The position numbers and the translations under genes were made by a program. From CAYOHY01 sp964403885 (lineage in GTDB: Bacteria; Actinomycetota; Coriobacteriia; Anaerosomatales; PHET01): a stretch of 21,041 nucleotides of DNA. Under the pieces are notes generated by a model. It had not been told where the DNA came from. It made no database searches and was given only the letters and a program-made list of their open reading frames with translations. The stretch covers positions 1 to 21,041 of the forward strand of contig CAYOHY010000036.1 in the NCBI GenBank assembly GCA_964403885.1. The letters run 5' to 3'. This document shows positions 6,694 through 14,786 of this stretch, one piece after another (within the stretch, counting starts at the first letter, position 1; the number at the start of each line of letters is the position of its first letter).

Positions 6694-8139
6694 CTATGCG
6701 TCCGGCGCCGCAGACTCATCGCTGGCATCGGGACGGCTCGCGAAGTCCGGATGGTAGGTCTCGATGAAGTCGCGCACGCGCTTGAGCTCGCCCATAGGCA
6801 GACCCGCCATGAGCTCCCACCCGATCTGCAGCGTCTCGTGGATGGTTCGGCCCTCTTGCCCCTGGCCCACGATCCGCTCCTCGAACTCGTCGGCGAAGCG
6901 CAGATAGGAGCGGTCGACCTCCGAGAGGGCCTCCTCACCCACGATGGCCACGAGCCGCCTGAGGTCGCGTCCCTGCGCATAGGCGGCGTAGAGCTGGTTG
7001 GCGACGGCGCGGTGGTCGTCACGGGTCTTGTCGGCGCCGATACCCAGGTTCATCAGGCGGCTGAGACACGGCAGAGTGTCGATCGGCGGGTAGACCCCGC
7101 GCCGGTGCAGCTGACGGGAGAGCACGATCTGACCCTCGGTGATGTAGCCGGTGAGGTCAGGGATGGGGTGCGTGATGTCGTCGTCGGGCATCGAGAGGAT
7201 CGGGAGCTGTGTGACCGAGCCCACGCGTCCCTTGATGCGGCCGGCGCGCTCGTAGATGGTCGAGAGGTCGGTGTACATGTAGCCGGGGTAGCCGCGGCGC
7301 CCGGGCACCTCTTCGCGCGCGGTCGAGACCTCGCGCAGCGCTTCGCAGTAGTTGGTCATGTCCGAAAGCACCACGAGCACCTGCAGGTCCTTCTCGAACG
7401 CGAGATACTCGGCCACTGTGAGCGCGCATCGCGGCGTGAGCAGTCGCTCGACCGTGGGGTCATCCGCGAGGTTCAGGAAGAACACGACTCGCTCGAGCGC
7501 GCCGGTCTCCTCGAACTGCTGCATGAAGTAGCTCGCTTCGCGGTGCGTGATGCCCATCGCGCCAAAGACGATCGCGAACTCCTCGCCGGAGATGACGCGC
7601 GCCTGGCGGATGATCTGCGCCGCAAGCTCGTTCGCCGGCAGTCCCGATCCCGAGAAGATCGGAAGCTTCTGGCCCCGCACGAGGGTGTTGAGTCCGTCGA
7701 TCGCACTGATGCCGGTCTCGATGAAGTCGGCCGGCTGCTCGCGGGTGTAGGGGTTGATCGGGGCGCCGGTGATGTCGAGGCGTGCCTCGGGGATGATGGG
7801 CGCGCCACCGTCGATGGGCCGACCCGTGCCATTGAGCACGCGTCCGAGAAGCTCGGGGCTCACGTCGATACGCGCGACCTCCTCGAGGAACCGCACCTCG
7901 GTGCGCGCGATATCGATGCCCTGCGTACCCTCGAAGACCTGGATGACCGCGGTCGTGCCGGACACCTCGAGCACCTGGCCGCTACGGCGAGCGCCGTCCG
8001 GCATCAGGATCGAGACCATCTCGTTGTACGCCACGCCGTGAACGTCGTTGACGAAGACGAGCGGGCCCGTGACATACGAGAGCGTCCGGTAGTCCGTGGA
8101 CACCAGTGACCGGCGGACGGGTGTGGCGGTATCGGTCAT
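6694..8139 (-). CDS. atpB: V/A-type ATP synthase subunit B (non-catalytic head subunit)
   Basis: B alternates with A in the hexameric head and completes each catalytic site at the A/B interface without hydrolysing ATP itself. The 481-residue protein shows the N-terminal beta-barrel (about 15-85), a degenerate P-loop SGSGLPAN (163-170) that lacks the GKT of a catalytic site, as expected for B, and PGRRGYPGYMYTDL (279-292), which reaches into the neighbouring A site. The C-terminal helical bundle follows, with FADEFEERIVGQG and TIHETLQIGWELM. The ATG at 8139 overlaps the atpA stop by one base (TGATG), so translation is probably coupled. It sits between atpA and atpD. Nothing abnormal in length or motifs. 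Confidence 0.98.
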   Translation of the reverse strand: MTDTATPVRRSLVSTDYRTLSYVTGPLVFVNDVHGVAYNEMVSILMPDGARRSGQVLEVSGTTAVIQVFEGTQGIDIARTEVRFLEEVARIDVSPELLGRVLNGTGRPIDGGAPIIPEARLDITGAPINPYTREQPADFIETGISAIDGLNTLVRGQKLPIFSGSGLPANELAAQIIRQARVISGEEFAIVFGAMGITHREASYFMQQFEETGALERVVFFLNLADDPTVERLLTPRCALTVAEYLAFEKDLQVLVVLSDMTNYCEALREVSTAREEVPGRRGYPGYMYTDLSTIYERAGRIKGRVGSVTQLPILSMPDDDITHPIPDLTGYITEGQIVLSRQLHRRGVYPPIDTLPCLSRLMNLGIGADKTRDDHRAVANQLYAAYAQGRDLRRLVAIVGEEALSEVDRSYLRFADEFEERIVGQGQEGRTIHETLQIGWELMAGLPMGELKRVRDFIETYHPDFASRPDASDESAAPDA

Positions 8140-9899
8140 CAGTACACCTCGATCCCGGCGATTTCCTCAGCGATGCTGCCGACGAGCACCTGCATCCTGT
8201 CCATCGCCTCCTCGTGGGGCGTGGTCTTGAGACCCGCGATCTCATCGCGGAGCGGCAGGTCGAGGATCTGGCGGAGCGAGACGCCGCGATTGAGTGCGGC
8301 GGTGGCCGCATCGAAGAACGCGAGCACCGTCTTGAGCAGCCAGTACTGCTTCTTTGGCGGGCAGTACGCATCCACCTCGTCGAACGCGAACTGCTGCAAG
8401 AAGTCCTCGCGCAACATGCGCGCGACCTCGAGGATGACCTTCTCGGACTCAGGGAGGGCGTCCGGGCCAACGAGTTGCACGATCTCTTGGAGCTCGGTCT
8501 CCTTTTGCAGGATCGACATCGCCCGGTCGCGCAGCTGCAGCCAGTCCTCGGCCACCTCGGTCTCGTACCAGGTCTTCACCTGGCCCAGGAACAGCGTGTA
8601 GCTCTTGGTCCAGCTGATCGCCGGGAAGTGACGGCGATGCGCCAGCGAGGTGTCGAGCGCCCAGAAGGCGCCGGTGACGCGCAAGGAGTTCTGCGTCATC
8701 GGCTCCGACATGTCGCCGCCGGCAGGGCTGACCGCGCCTACCATGGTGACGGAGCCTACGCGCTCGTCGTCATCACTGCCCAGCGGCTTGACCCGGCCGG
8801 ACCGCTCGTAGAACGAGGCAAGGCGCGTCGCGAGGTACGCCGGGTAGCCTTCTTCGCCCGGCATCTCCTCGAGGCGACCCGAGACCTCTCTGAGAGCCTC
8901 GCCCCATCGGCTGGTGGAGTCGGCCATCATCGCGACGTTGTAGCCCATGTCGCGGTAGTACTCGGCGAGCGTGACGCCCACGTAGATCGAGGCCTCGCGC
9001 GCCGCCACCGGCATGTTGGAGGTGTTGGCCACCAACACCGTGCGGTCCATCAGAGGTGCGTCGTTTCGCGGATCTTGAAGGTGTGGGAACTCGGTGAGCA
9101 CCTCGGTCATCTCGTTGCCGCGCTCACCGCACCCCACGTAGACGATGATGTCGACGTCGGCCCACTTGGCGAGCGACTGCTGGGTGACGGTCTTCCCGGT
9201 GCCAAAGCCGCCCGGGATGATCGCATTTCCGCCCAGTGCGATCGGGAAGAAGGTGTCGAGGATGCGCATGCCGGTGGTGAAGGGCGTCGTGGGGTCGAGC
9301 TTGCGCAGATACGGACGCCCTTGGCGCACGGGCCACTTCTGAGACATCCGCACTTCGGTACCGTCGGCGAGCGTCGCCACCACGTGGTCCACGCGGTATG
9401 ACCCGGCGGGCGCTACGGAGGCAACGGTGGTGGCGCCCACAGTGGGCGGCACCATGACCTTGTGCACGATGGTCTTGCCCTCGGGCACGCGCCCGAGCAC
9501 CGTGCCCGCGACGGCGACGTCGCCCGCAGCCACCTCCGGCGTCCAGTCCCACTGCCGATCGCGATCGAGCGCCGAGGCCACGGTGCCGCGCTCGATGTAG
9601 TCGCCACTCGCCGCCGCCACCACAGGAAGCGGCCGCTGCACGCCGTCATAGATCGATGACAGCAAGCCCGGACCAAGCTCGACCATCAGCGGTCCCTCGG
9701 TCGACTCGACGATCTCGCCGACTTTGAGGCCGGACGTGTCCTCATAGACCTGGATCGTCGCCGAGTCACCCTCGAGTCGGATGACCTCGCCCATGAGCCC
9801 CTCGGTGCCCACGCGCACGATGTCGTACATGCGCGCGCCGACCATTCCCTCGGCCACACAGACCGGCCCGGTGATCTTGGCGATGGTTCCCACGATCAT
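8139..9899 (-). CDS. atpA: V/A-type ATP synthase subunit A (catalytic head subunit)
   Basis: A binds and turns over ATP on the cytoplasmic head. The 586-residue protein has the beta-barrel (about 1-70), the non-homologous 'bulge' domain special to A subunits (about 110-185, with GKTIVHKVMVPP), a complete Walker A GGFGTGKT (230-237), and GCGERGNEM, whose Glu259 is the expected catalytic glutamate. It also has the DSTSRWGEALREVSGRLEEMPGEEGYPAYL stretch split across the nucleotide site. Length matches the bacterial/archaeal A family (about 580-600). The ATG at 9899 is 3 bases after the atpF stop, with GGGG (9907-9910) as the ribosome site. The stop overlaps the atpB start. The intact catalytic motifs argue for a working enzyme; whether it mainly synthesises or hydrolyses ATP cannot be told. 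Confidence 0.98.
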   Translation of the reverse strand: MIVGTIAKITGPVCVAEGMVGARMYDIVRVGTEGLMGEVIRLEGDSATIQVYEDTSGLKVGEIVESTEGPLMVELGPGLLSSIYDGVQRPLPVVAAASGDYIERGTVASALDRDRQWDWTPEVAAGDVAVAGTVLGRVPEGKTIVHKVMVPPTVGATTVASVAPAGSYRVDHVVATLADGTEVRMSQKWPVRQGRPYLRKLDPTTPFTTGMRILDTFFPIALGGNAIIPGGFGTGKTVTQQSLAKWADVDIIVYVGCGERGNEMTEVLTEFPHLQDPRNDAPLMDRTVLVANTSNMPVAAREASIYVGVTLAEYYRDMGYNVAMMADSTSRWGEALREVSGRLEEMPGEEGYPAYLATRLASFYERSGRVKPLGSDDDERVGSVTMVGAVSPAGGDMSEPMTQNSLRVTGAFWALDTSLAHRRHFPAISWTKSYTLFLGQVKTWYETEVAEDWLQLRDRAMSILQKETELQEIVQLVGPDALPESEKVILEVARMLREDFLQQFAFDEVDAYCPPKKQYWLLKTVLAFFDAATAALNRGVSLRQILDLPLRDEIAGLKTTPHEEAMDRMQVLVGSIAEEIAGIEVY

Positions 9900-9902
9900 T
9901 GG

Positions 9903-10235
9903 CTATCCCCGCCTCAGCGTGATGTCGAAGCCGATCGCGCGCCTGATGAGTCTCGACAGGTAGGCGCGATGATCCTCGCCCACCTCGAGCTTCTCCCTGA
10001 TCGGCAGGGAGACGACGATCGGTCGGTAGATGCTGTCGATCTTTCGTTGGAGCCGTTCATCGACGCCGGTCATCAGCCGCTCGTTGACGGCGATGATGCC
10101 CGAGCTGTCCTCGTCGATCAGCGCCGCAAGTACCTTGCGGGCCATCTCGGGGGTCTCGGCGATCGAGACGTCCACTCCGGCGAGCCTGAACCCGTCGGCG
10201 TTCTCGGCGTCGGTGAGGACGATGAGCTTATACAA
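9903..10235 (-). CDS. atpF: V/A-type ATP synthase subunit F (central stalk)
   Basis: F is a small Rossmann-like subunit that sits on the rotor shaft with D. The 110-residue protein (YKLIVLTDAENADGFRLAGVDV, then ALIDEDSSGIIAVNERL and IYRPIVVSLPIREKL) has the family's conserved N-terminal strand and the acidic/Asn-rich middle. No ATG exists near the N-terminus: the start is a TTG at 10235 whose frame overlaps the last 8 bases of atpC. A GGAGGG (10245-10250) 9 bases upstream supports it. It lies between atpC and atpA, its usual company. Recognition rests on length, motif and position together. Confidence 0.92.
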   Translation of the reverse strand: MYKLIVLTDAENADGFRLAGVDVSIAETPEMARKVLAALIDEDSSGIIAVNERLMTGVDERLQRKIDSIYRPIVVSLPIREKLEVGEDHRAYLSRLIRRAIGFDITLRRG

Positions 10236-11319
10236 GGATGAGCTCCCTCCTCACACGTTCCGCGGGCATACCCACGGCCTTGCCGCGCACGATGATCCGG
10301 ATGTTCGTGACCTCGTTCTGCTTCGCCCACAGATACGCGATCGCCACGCCCACGCCGTGAGGGTCCCTGACACCGCTGGTGAGCGCCTTGCGCATCAGCA
10401 GCTCCTCCAGCGCACGCTCGAACACGGGAATCGACTGGTTCTCCAGGTAGTGCACGGCGGCTGCGTCGAGCGCCGAGCCGTACTGGGTCCGCTTGAGCCT
10501 GTCCAAGACATCGTCGACATCGGACAAGCCACACAGTTCCAGGTAGAGCTCCCTGCGGATACCTGAGCTCCCCTCCAGGAAGTAGCGCCTCGCCACGTCG
10601 GCGCCTGCGCCGTCCTTGATGACCCTGAGAACTGTGACCAGGTTCAAGATGTCGATCTGCGCAGAGAGCATCTTGCGGGTCACTTCGACGTCCGCGCGCT
10701 CCCCAGTCAGCCGAGAGGCCGCCCACTCGGCGTACTCCCGATCCAACGCCAACTCGAGCGCGGCCAGATCGTTCGTTCGAGCGTACTCCGGGTACGCCCC
10801 CCGCAACGACGCTGCGTAGGGAAGTCCCCATGTGGCCATGGTGTCGATGATCGCGCGGACGTCGTCGAGCCTCGCGAGCCCTTCGAGCTCCGTCTCACCC
10901 AAGAACCCCGCAGGGAGGAGACTCTCTCGGACCTCGCTCATCTCGACGTGGTTGTGCGCGCCCCGGAGCACCGTCTTCACGTTGAAGACGTCCCAGCGCG
11001 CAAGAAGCGTCGCGAGCAGATCGCGCGCCGTCGGATCCAGGAACGCGAGCACCTTGCGATAGGCCCGGATCATGTTGTTCTTCAGCGCGACATCTATGGT
11101 CGCTGCCGTCCTGCCGTGCACCAGTTGCGCTTCGAGGTCCGGTTCGTATCCGGTGTCCATGAGCTCTTTGACCGCCGCCGCCACGTCGGGCACCGCGATC
11201 AGCCGCTCGTAGTAGTCGGACTTGAGCAGGTGCGAGCGCATACCCCGCAACCGTGCAGTCGCGTACCCCGCATCGGTTTGGGGTGGCCTCATGCCGGTCG
11301 ACAGGGCGGACTCGGTCAT
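10228..11319 (-). CDS. atpC: V/A-type ATP synthase subunit C (AC39/d-type rotor adaptor)
   Basis: Subunit C is the all-helical funnel that couples the D/F shaft to the membrane c-ring. The 363-residue protein has the repeated helical architecture of the AC39 family, with GYATARLRGMRSHLL near the start, WDVFNVKTVLRGA (about 109-121), the related internal repeat IDILNLVTVLRVIKDG (about 225-240), and the hallmark C-terminal LWAKQNEVTNIRIIVRGK. The ATG at 11319 overlaps the atpE stop in an ATGA, and its own stop lies inside the start of atpF. Length is typical (about 340-380). Confidence 0.95.
   Translation of the reverse strand: MTESALSTGMRPPQTDAGYATARLRGMRSHLLKSDYYERLIAVPDVAAAVKELMDTGYEPDLEAQLVHGRTAATIDVALKNNMIRAYRKVLAFLDPTARDLLATLLARWDVFNVKTVLRGAHNHVEMSEVRESLLPAGFLGETELEGLARLDDVRAIIDTMATWGLPYAASLRGAYPEYARTNDLAALELALDREYAEWAASRLTGERADVEVTRKMLSAQIDILNLVTVLRVIKDGAGADVARRYFLEGSSGIRRELYLELCGLSDVDDVLDRLKRTQYGSALDAAAVHYLENQSIPVFERALEELLMRKALTSGVRDPHGVGVAIAYLWAKQNEVTNIRIIVRGKAVGMPAERVRRELILV
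10236..10250 (-). promoter_or_regulatory. Ribosome binding site setting the TTG start of atpF
   Basis: A GGAGGG (10245-10250) lies 9 bases before the TTG at 10235, all within the last codons of atpC. No other start codon is available in this frame near the conserved N-terminus, so this site decides the start and suggests coupled translation with atpC. Confidence 0.7.
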
Positions 11320-11897
11320 GCGAACAACGCCTTCGCAACATCGGCCACGACGTAGCGCCGAGCGCGATCGAGACGGTCCTCCACCGTGTTGCGTCGGATG
11401 ATCCGACCACCGTTCGCCTCGACCACCACTCCGCCGTCGGTGACCAGATCAGCCACGAGGTTGGCGTCGACGCCCATCGCCGCGATCGCCCGACCGGCGA
11501 GCACTTCGTCCCGAGGGTCGACCTTGATCGCGAGTCGCTCCGGCTCGAGTCCTTCAAGCGCCTCCGTCAGCAGCCGCGTGAACAGAGCCTCGTATCCGGG
11601 ATCCGCTCGAAGGGAGCCCAGACCACTTGCGGCCTGCGTGAACACCGCCTCGACACTCTCGCCGCGTGCGCGCGAGACAAGCATCTTGGCTTCGAGTCGA
11701 GCAGCGTTGACCACCTTCGCGGCTTCTCCGCTCGCCGTCTTCTCCACCTGCCTGGTGAAGCCGGCATGGATGCGCTCCGCCTCGAGCTTCGCCTCCGACT
11801 CGATCATCTGAGCGTGCTCGGCCGCCTCATGCAAGACGGCGTCGATGTCTGCCTGGGCCTGCTCTTCGAGAGTCGCCAGGATGTCCTCTATGGCCAT
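11316..11897 (-). CDS. atpE: V/A-type ATP synthase subunit E (peripheral stalk)
   Basis: E pairs with the G/H-type subunit to form the peripheral stator that stops the head rotating. The 193-residue protein has a long charged coiled-coil N-terminal half (about 1-95, rich in Ala, Glu and Arg: EEQAQADIDAVLHEAAEHA) and a C-terminal alpha/beta head. That head includes GGVVVEANGGRIIRRNTVEDRLDRAR, the conserved family segment that contacts subunit B. The ATG at 11897 follows a G-rich ribosome site (GGGGGG) 21 bases behind the K gene's stop, and the stop overlaps atpC. Its coiled-coil partner is probably the atpH product at the head of the operon. Confidence 0.93.
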   Translation of the reverse strand: MAIEDILATLEEQAQADIDAVLHEAAEHAQMIESEAKLEAERIHAGFTRQVEKTASGEAAKVVNAARLEAKMLVSRARGESVEAVFTQAASGLGSLRADPGYEALFTRLLTEALEGLEPERLAIKVDPRDEVLAGRAIAAMGVDANLVADLVTDGGVVVEANGGRIIRRNTVEDRLDRARRYVVADVAKALFA

Positions 11898-11918
11898 TAC
11901 GTCCCCCCGACCCGGCCG

Positions 11919-12239
11919 CTACTCGCCGCCGGAAAGCAGGATCGCCATGACGAAGCCGAGCAGTACGATGATCTCCGGCAGGGCCGTGAGCGTGATGACC
12001 CAGATGCGCTCCTCCGGCCGCTCGGCGAGCGTGCCCTGGCCTGCGGAACCGATGCGTCCCTGTGCGATACCTGCACCCAGTGCCGCGAGCCCCATCGCGA
12101 GTGACGCCGCGAACGCCTTGCCTATCGCAGCCAGTCCATCGCCCACCGTCAGCCCCTCGGCATACGCCGACGCGGGCACCACCAGCGCGGCCGCGAGCAC
12201 CCCCAAGAACAGCACCGCCCTGCGTCTCTTGTCGGTCAT
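11919..12239 (-). CDS. atpK: V/A-type ATP synthase subunit K (c-ring proteolipid) with N-terminal signal-like segment
   Basis: The K/c subunit forms the ion-carrying rotor ring. The 106-residue protein has one hairpin of two membrane helices, about 35-60 (small-residue-rich, ending GAGIAQG) and about 80-103, joined by the polar loop RIGSAGQGTLAERPEER. The ion-binding carboxylate is Glu89 in the LPEI motif of the second helix. Ahead of the hairpin is an extra segment, MTDKRRR followed by about 15 hydrophobic residues and ASAYAEG, which looks like a signal peptide with an AXA cleavage site. Glu89 is followed by Ile rather than the Thr/Ser common in Na+-binding rings, and Gln60 is present; this hints at protons, but only as inference. 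The ATG overlaps the atpI stop by one base (TGATG). Confidence 0.95.
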   Translation of the reverse strand: MTDKRRRAVLFLGVLAAALVVPASAYAEGLTVGDGLAAIGKAFAASLAMGLAALGAGIAQGRIGSAGQGTLAERPEERIWVITLTALPEIIVLLGFVMAILLSGGE

Positions 12240-14257
12240 CAGCTTCTCTCCCCTCCGGTCTTATGGAACGGCTTGTACTCCTTGTTGCCTGTCTCGTAGA
12301 ACTTCCCGAAGAACTCGAGGAAGTTGAGACGAACCGCATGGATGTTCGGGCTGAACGCCGCGATCACGAAGTTCAGAGCCTGAAGCGGGATGGCGATGAT
12401 CACACCAAGGACGGGGCTGCCCACCGATGCTGCGATTCCGTTCACCGCATCGGCGAAGATCGCGCCGCCCAAGCCCACCGCCATGATCCTGAGGTAGCTC
12501 GCCACGTGACCCAGCGCCGAGACGGACTCGATCGCCCCCAGGAGCTTGCCGCCCTTGATCGCGAAACCGAAACCGACGAACAGCACCAACCCGCCCAGCG
12601 CCTGCACCCACAACTTCGCTTCGCCGAGCCAAGCCGCGAACACGACGCCCAGGATCAGGACGAAGAATCCGACGATGAACGCGAACATGCCGCCCTTCTC
12701 GTACACGTGGTTCCAGTGCTTTGTCCTGATCCCGTTGTAGACGCCCAGGGCCAGCCCGAGCAGCACCTGTATCAGGCCGATGCCCACGGCGATGACGAGG
12801 AACACCGGCACCATCTCTTGTGCTGTGCGCTCGAACGGTAGGACCTGCATGGCACCAGCGGGAGCGGTTCCGACGTAGAACTGGCCCGCGTACACGTACA
12901 CGGGCTCGATGATGTTGAGGTAGCGCTCACCCAAGAGGTTGCCAAAGAACTCGCCATAGACGAACCCGAAGAAGATCGCGCTCGTTGCCGCCGGCCCCAG
13001 CACCGCGGTGGCGGTCTGGACGCCCATGTTGTCCTTGAACTTCATGCGCATCCAGATGACGGTCGCCAGCATGATGCTGCCGTAGCCGATGTCACCCACG
13101 ATCATGCCGAAGAACAGCGGATAGAAGATGGCCAGCATCCACGTGGGGTCATACGTCCCGTACTTGGGGCTGCCCATGAATCCGAGCAAGGACTGGAACG
13201 GGGTCGCCCACTGCGGGTTGTGCATGGCCACCGGGGTCTCGTCGAACTCCTGCTGATCGATCGCGAGCTGACTCACGATGATCTCATCACCAAAGCGGTC
13301 ACGGATCATCTGCTTGAGCTCAGGCAGGTCATCCACGGGAATCCATCCCTCGACCATGAAGGCGTACTCTGTGCTACCGAACTTGGGAATCGCCACGATC
13401 TCGTCGATGCGATCCATCAGGACGTCTCTGGCGGTGGACAGCTTGAGGTACCAGCGGTTCGACAGCTCGGCGAGCTCATCGCGTATGCGGTCAAGCTCCT
13501 TGGGCAGTTCCGCTCGGCGCTGCCTGATCTCCTCGTAGGCGACATCCATCGGAAGGTCCTGGAAATCCTGCGGCAACCTGATCTGGTTCACATTCTCCAT
13601 CGACAGGAACTTGTGGACCGACTCGGCGTACTGCCGCGAGTACACGACGATCGCGGCGGTCGTCTCTTCGTCGATGTCGGTCGAGATGATCTCGCACTGC
13701 GAGTTGGTGATCCGGTCGAGCTCCTTTTGCAGATGCTCGAGCCCTGCCTTGTACCGACGCTCGACCAGCAGTGCCACGCTGTCGAACGCACCCGTCACCA
13801 CGATCTGGCGCGCAAGCGGCTGTATCTTGCTGAGGATCGGCTCGTAGCGAGCCAACAACGACAACTCCGACTCCACCGATGTGTGCATGGCGGCAAGATC
13901 GGCGGTCCGGTCCTCGATCTCATCGACGATAGCCGCGACCTCTACGGCAACGGCCTCGGGACCCATCGCCCACAGGCGGTCGTACTCCACGGCGCGGGCA
14001 CCCTGGTCCACGCCCCCTGCAGGCTCGGTGAGAGTCTTGAGAATCGCACGCACGCGAATCAGCATCTCGTCCATGCTGTCGTACGCCTTGACCTCTTCGC
14101 CGCCGATCTCCATGCGATCGAGCGGCAAAGCCCCTGACTGTATCTTCTTGCTCAAGTCCTCAAGATGCAGCTTGCCCTGCTCGTGAAGGATGCTCACAAG
14201 CTCCAGGAACTCGCTCTTGGGGCCGATGATCTCTACCTTTGCCATCGGAACCAACAC
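12239..14257 (-). CDS. atpI: V/A-type ATP synthase subunit I (membrane stator, a-type)
   Basis: Subunit I anchors the peripheral stalks and forms the ion half-channels beside the c-ring. The 672-residue protein has a cytoplasmic N-terminal half with long coiled-coil arms (about 105-145 and 240-290) and a C-terminal membrane half from about residue 372. About seven or eight hydrophobic segments are visible there. The segment SALGHVASYLRIMAVGL carries Arg590, equivalent by motif to the essential arginine that faces the ring carboxylate, and HAVRLNFLEFFGKFYETG closes the protein. The start is taken as the GTG at 14257, because GGGGAGGG ends 8 bases before it; an ATG four codons later would sit about 20 bases from that site. 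It follows atpH after 41 bases. Confidence 0.96.
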   Translation of the reverse strand: MLVPMAKVEIIGPKSEFLELVSILHEQGKLHLEDLSKKIQSGALPLDRMEIGGEEVKAYDSMDEMLIRVRAILKTLTEPAGGVDQGARAVEYDRLWAMGPEAVAVEVAAIVDEIEDRTADLAAMHTSVESELSLLARYEPILSKIQPLARQIVVTGAFDSVALLVERRYKAGLEHLQKELDRITNSQCEIISTDIDEETTAAIVVYSRQYAESVHKFLSMENVNQIRLPQDFQDLPMDVAYEEIRQRRAELPKELDRIRDELAELSNRWYLKLSTARDVLMDRIDEIVAIPKFGSTEYAFMVEGWIPVDDLPELKQMIRDRFGDEIIVSQLAIDQQEFDETPVAMHNPQWATPFQSLLGFMGSPKYGTYDPTWMLAIFYPLFFGMIVGDIGYGSIMLATVIWMRMKFKDNMGVQTATAVLGPAATSAIFFGFVYGEFFGNLLGERYLNIIEPVYVYAGQFYVGTAPAGAMQVLPFERTAQEMVPVFLVIAVGIGLIQVLLGLALGVYNGIRTKHWNHVYEKGGMFAFIVGFFVLILGVVFAAWLGEAKLWVQALGGLVLFVGFGFAIKGGKLLGAIESVSALGHVASYLRIMAVGLGGAIFADAVNGIAASVGSPVLGVIIAIPLQALNFVIAAFSPNIHAVRLNFLEFFGKFYETGNKEYKPFHKTGGERS

Positions 14258-14273
14258 GTCGATCGCCCTCCCC
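14258..14273 (-). promoter_or_regulatory. Ribosome binding site setting the GTG start of atpI
   Basis: GGGGAGGG (14266-14273) lies 8 bases before the GTG at 14257, the normal spacing. The in-frame ATG at 14245 would be about 20 bases away, so the GTG is preferred. Confidence 0.65.
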
Positions 14274-14298
14274 GGCGTCGTGTGTCACGGAAGCGGCA

Positions 14299-14670
14299 TC
14301 ACTCTGCGGTCACAACGTGTGTCACCAGCTCCACGGCCTTCGCGAGGCGGGCAGATGCAGCCTCTTTGATGGACTCGGCTTCTTCACGCGCTTGAGACAC
14401 CAGCTCGGCCGCCTGCTCCTGAGCCTGTGCGAGGATCGCCTCGGCGCTCGCTTTCGCGCTTGAGCCCCCCGCATGCTCCGCCTCCGCCACGATCTCGGCA
14501 CCCTTGCGCCGAGCAGCCGCGACCACCTCGTCGGCCTCGCGTTTCGCCGCCAACATCCGCCCCGAGATCTCCAGCTCCTTCTCCCGGATAAGGTGCAGCG
14601 GTGAGTTGGCGTCGGACGCGATCGTGTCCTGATGCAACCGGATCTCTTCGACTACGTTGTCGCTCGCCAT
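14299..14670 (-). CDS. atpH: V/A-type ATP synthase subunit G/H (peripheral stalk coiled coil)
   Basis: This 123-residue protein is almost entirely a charged coiled coil (about 20-110, with LIREKELEISGRMLAAKREADEV and repeated Ala-Glu-Arg heptads). That is how the G/H stator subunit (AhaH type) looks. Sequence conservation in this family is low, so the call leans on composition, length (about 100-120 is usual) and position as the first gene before atpI. The open frame reaches up to 14826, through the hairpin after alr, but the ATG at 14670 is chosen because the coiled coil begins after it and GAGGGG precedes it. It heads the nine-gene ATPase operon, yet only about 30 bases separate it from a terminator-like hairpin, which raises the question of where the operon's promoter lies. 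Confidence 0.85.
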   Translation of the reverse strand: MASDNVVEEIRLHQDTIASDANSPLHLIREKELEISGRMLAAKREADEVVAAARRKGAEIVAEAEHAGGSSAKASAEAILAQAQEQAAELVSQAREEAESIKEAASARLAKAVELVTHVVTAE

Positions 14671-14701
14671 CGTGCCCCTCCCGGGTCGAGCGCATGCGGA
14701 C

Positions 14702-14741
14702 AAAGAAACGCCCACCTCGTTGTTCTGCATCGAGGTGGGCG
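14702..14741 (-). terminator. Intrinsic terminator-like hairpin after alr, directly before atpH
   Basis: On the minus strand, CGCCCACCTCG (14731-14741) pairs perfectly over 11 bp with CGAGGTGGGCG (14709-14719) across an 11-base loop, and is followed by TTTCTTT (14702-14708). It begins 46 bases after the alr stop, as expected for Rho-independent termination. The T-run is interrupted by a C. Only 31 bases remain between the T-run and the atpH start. Confidence 0.85.
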
Positions 14742-14786
14742 CTCCTGCGTGTGAACGAAGATGAAATGGCGCGAATCGCCGAACGG

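Noticed and set aside
6751..9401. Long plus-strand frames (452 and 431 codons) opposite atpB and atpA
   Set aside because: Shadows of the two head-subunit genes; no motifs and no ribosome sites of note.
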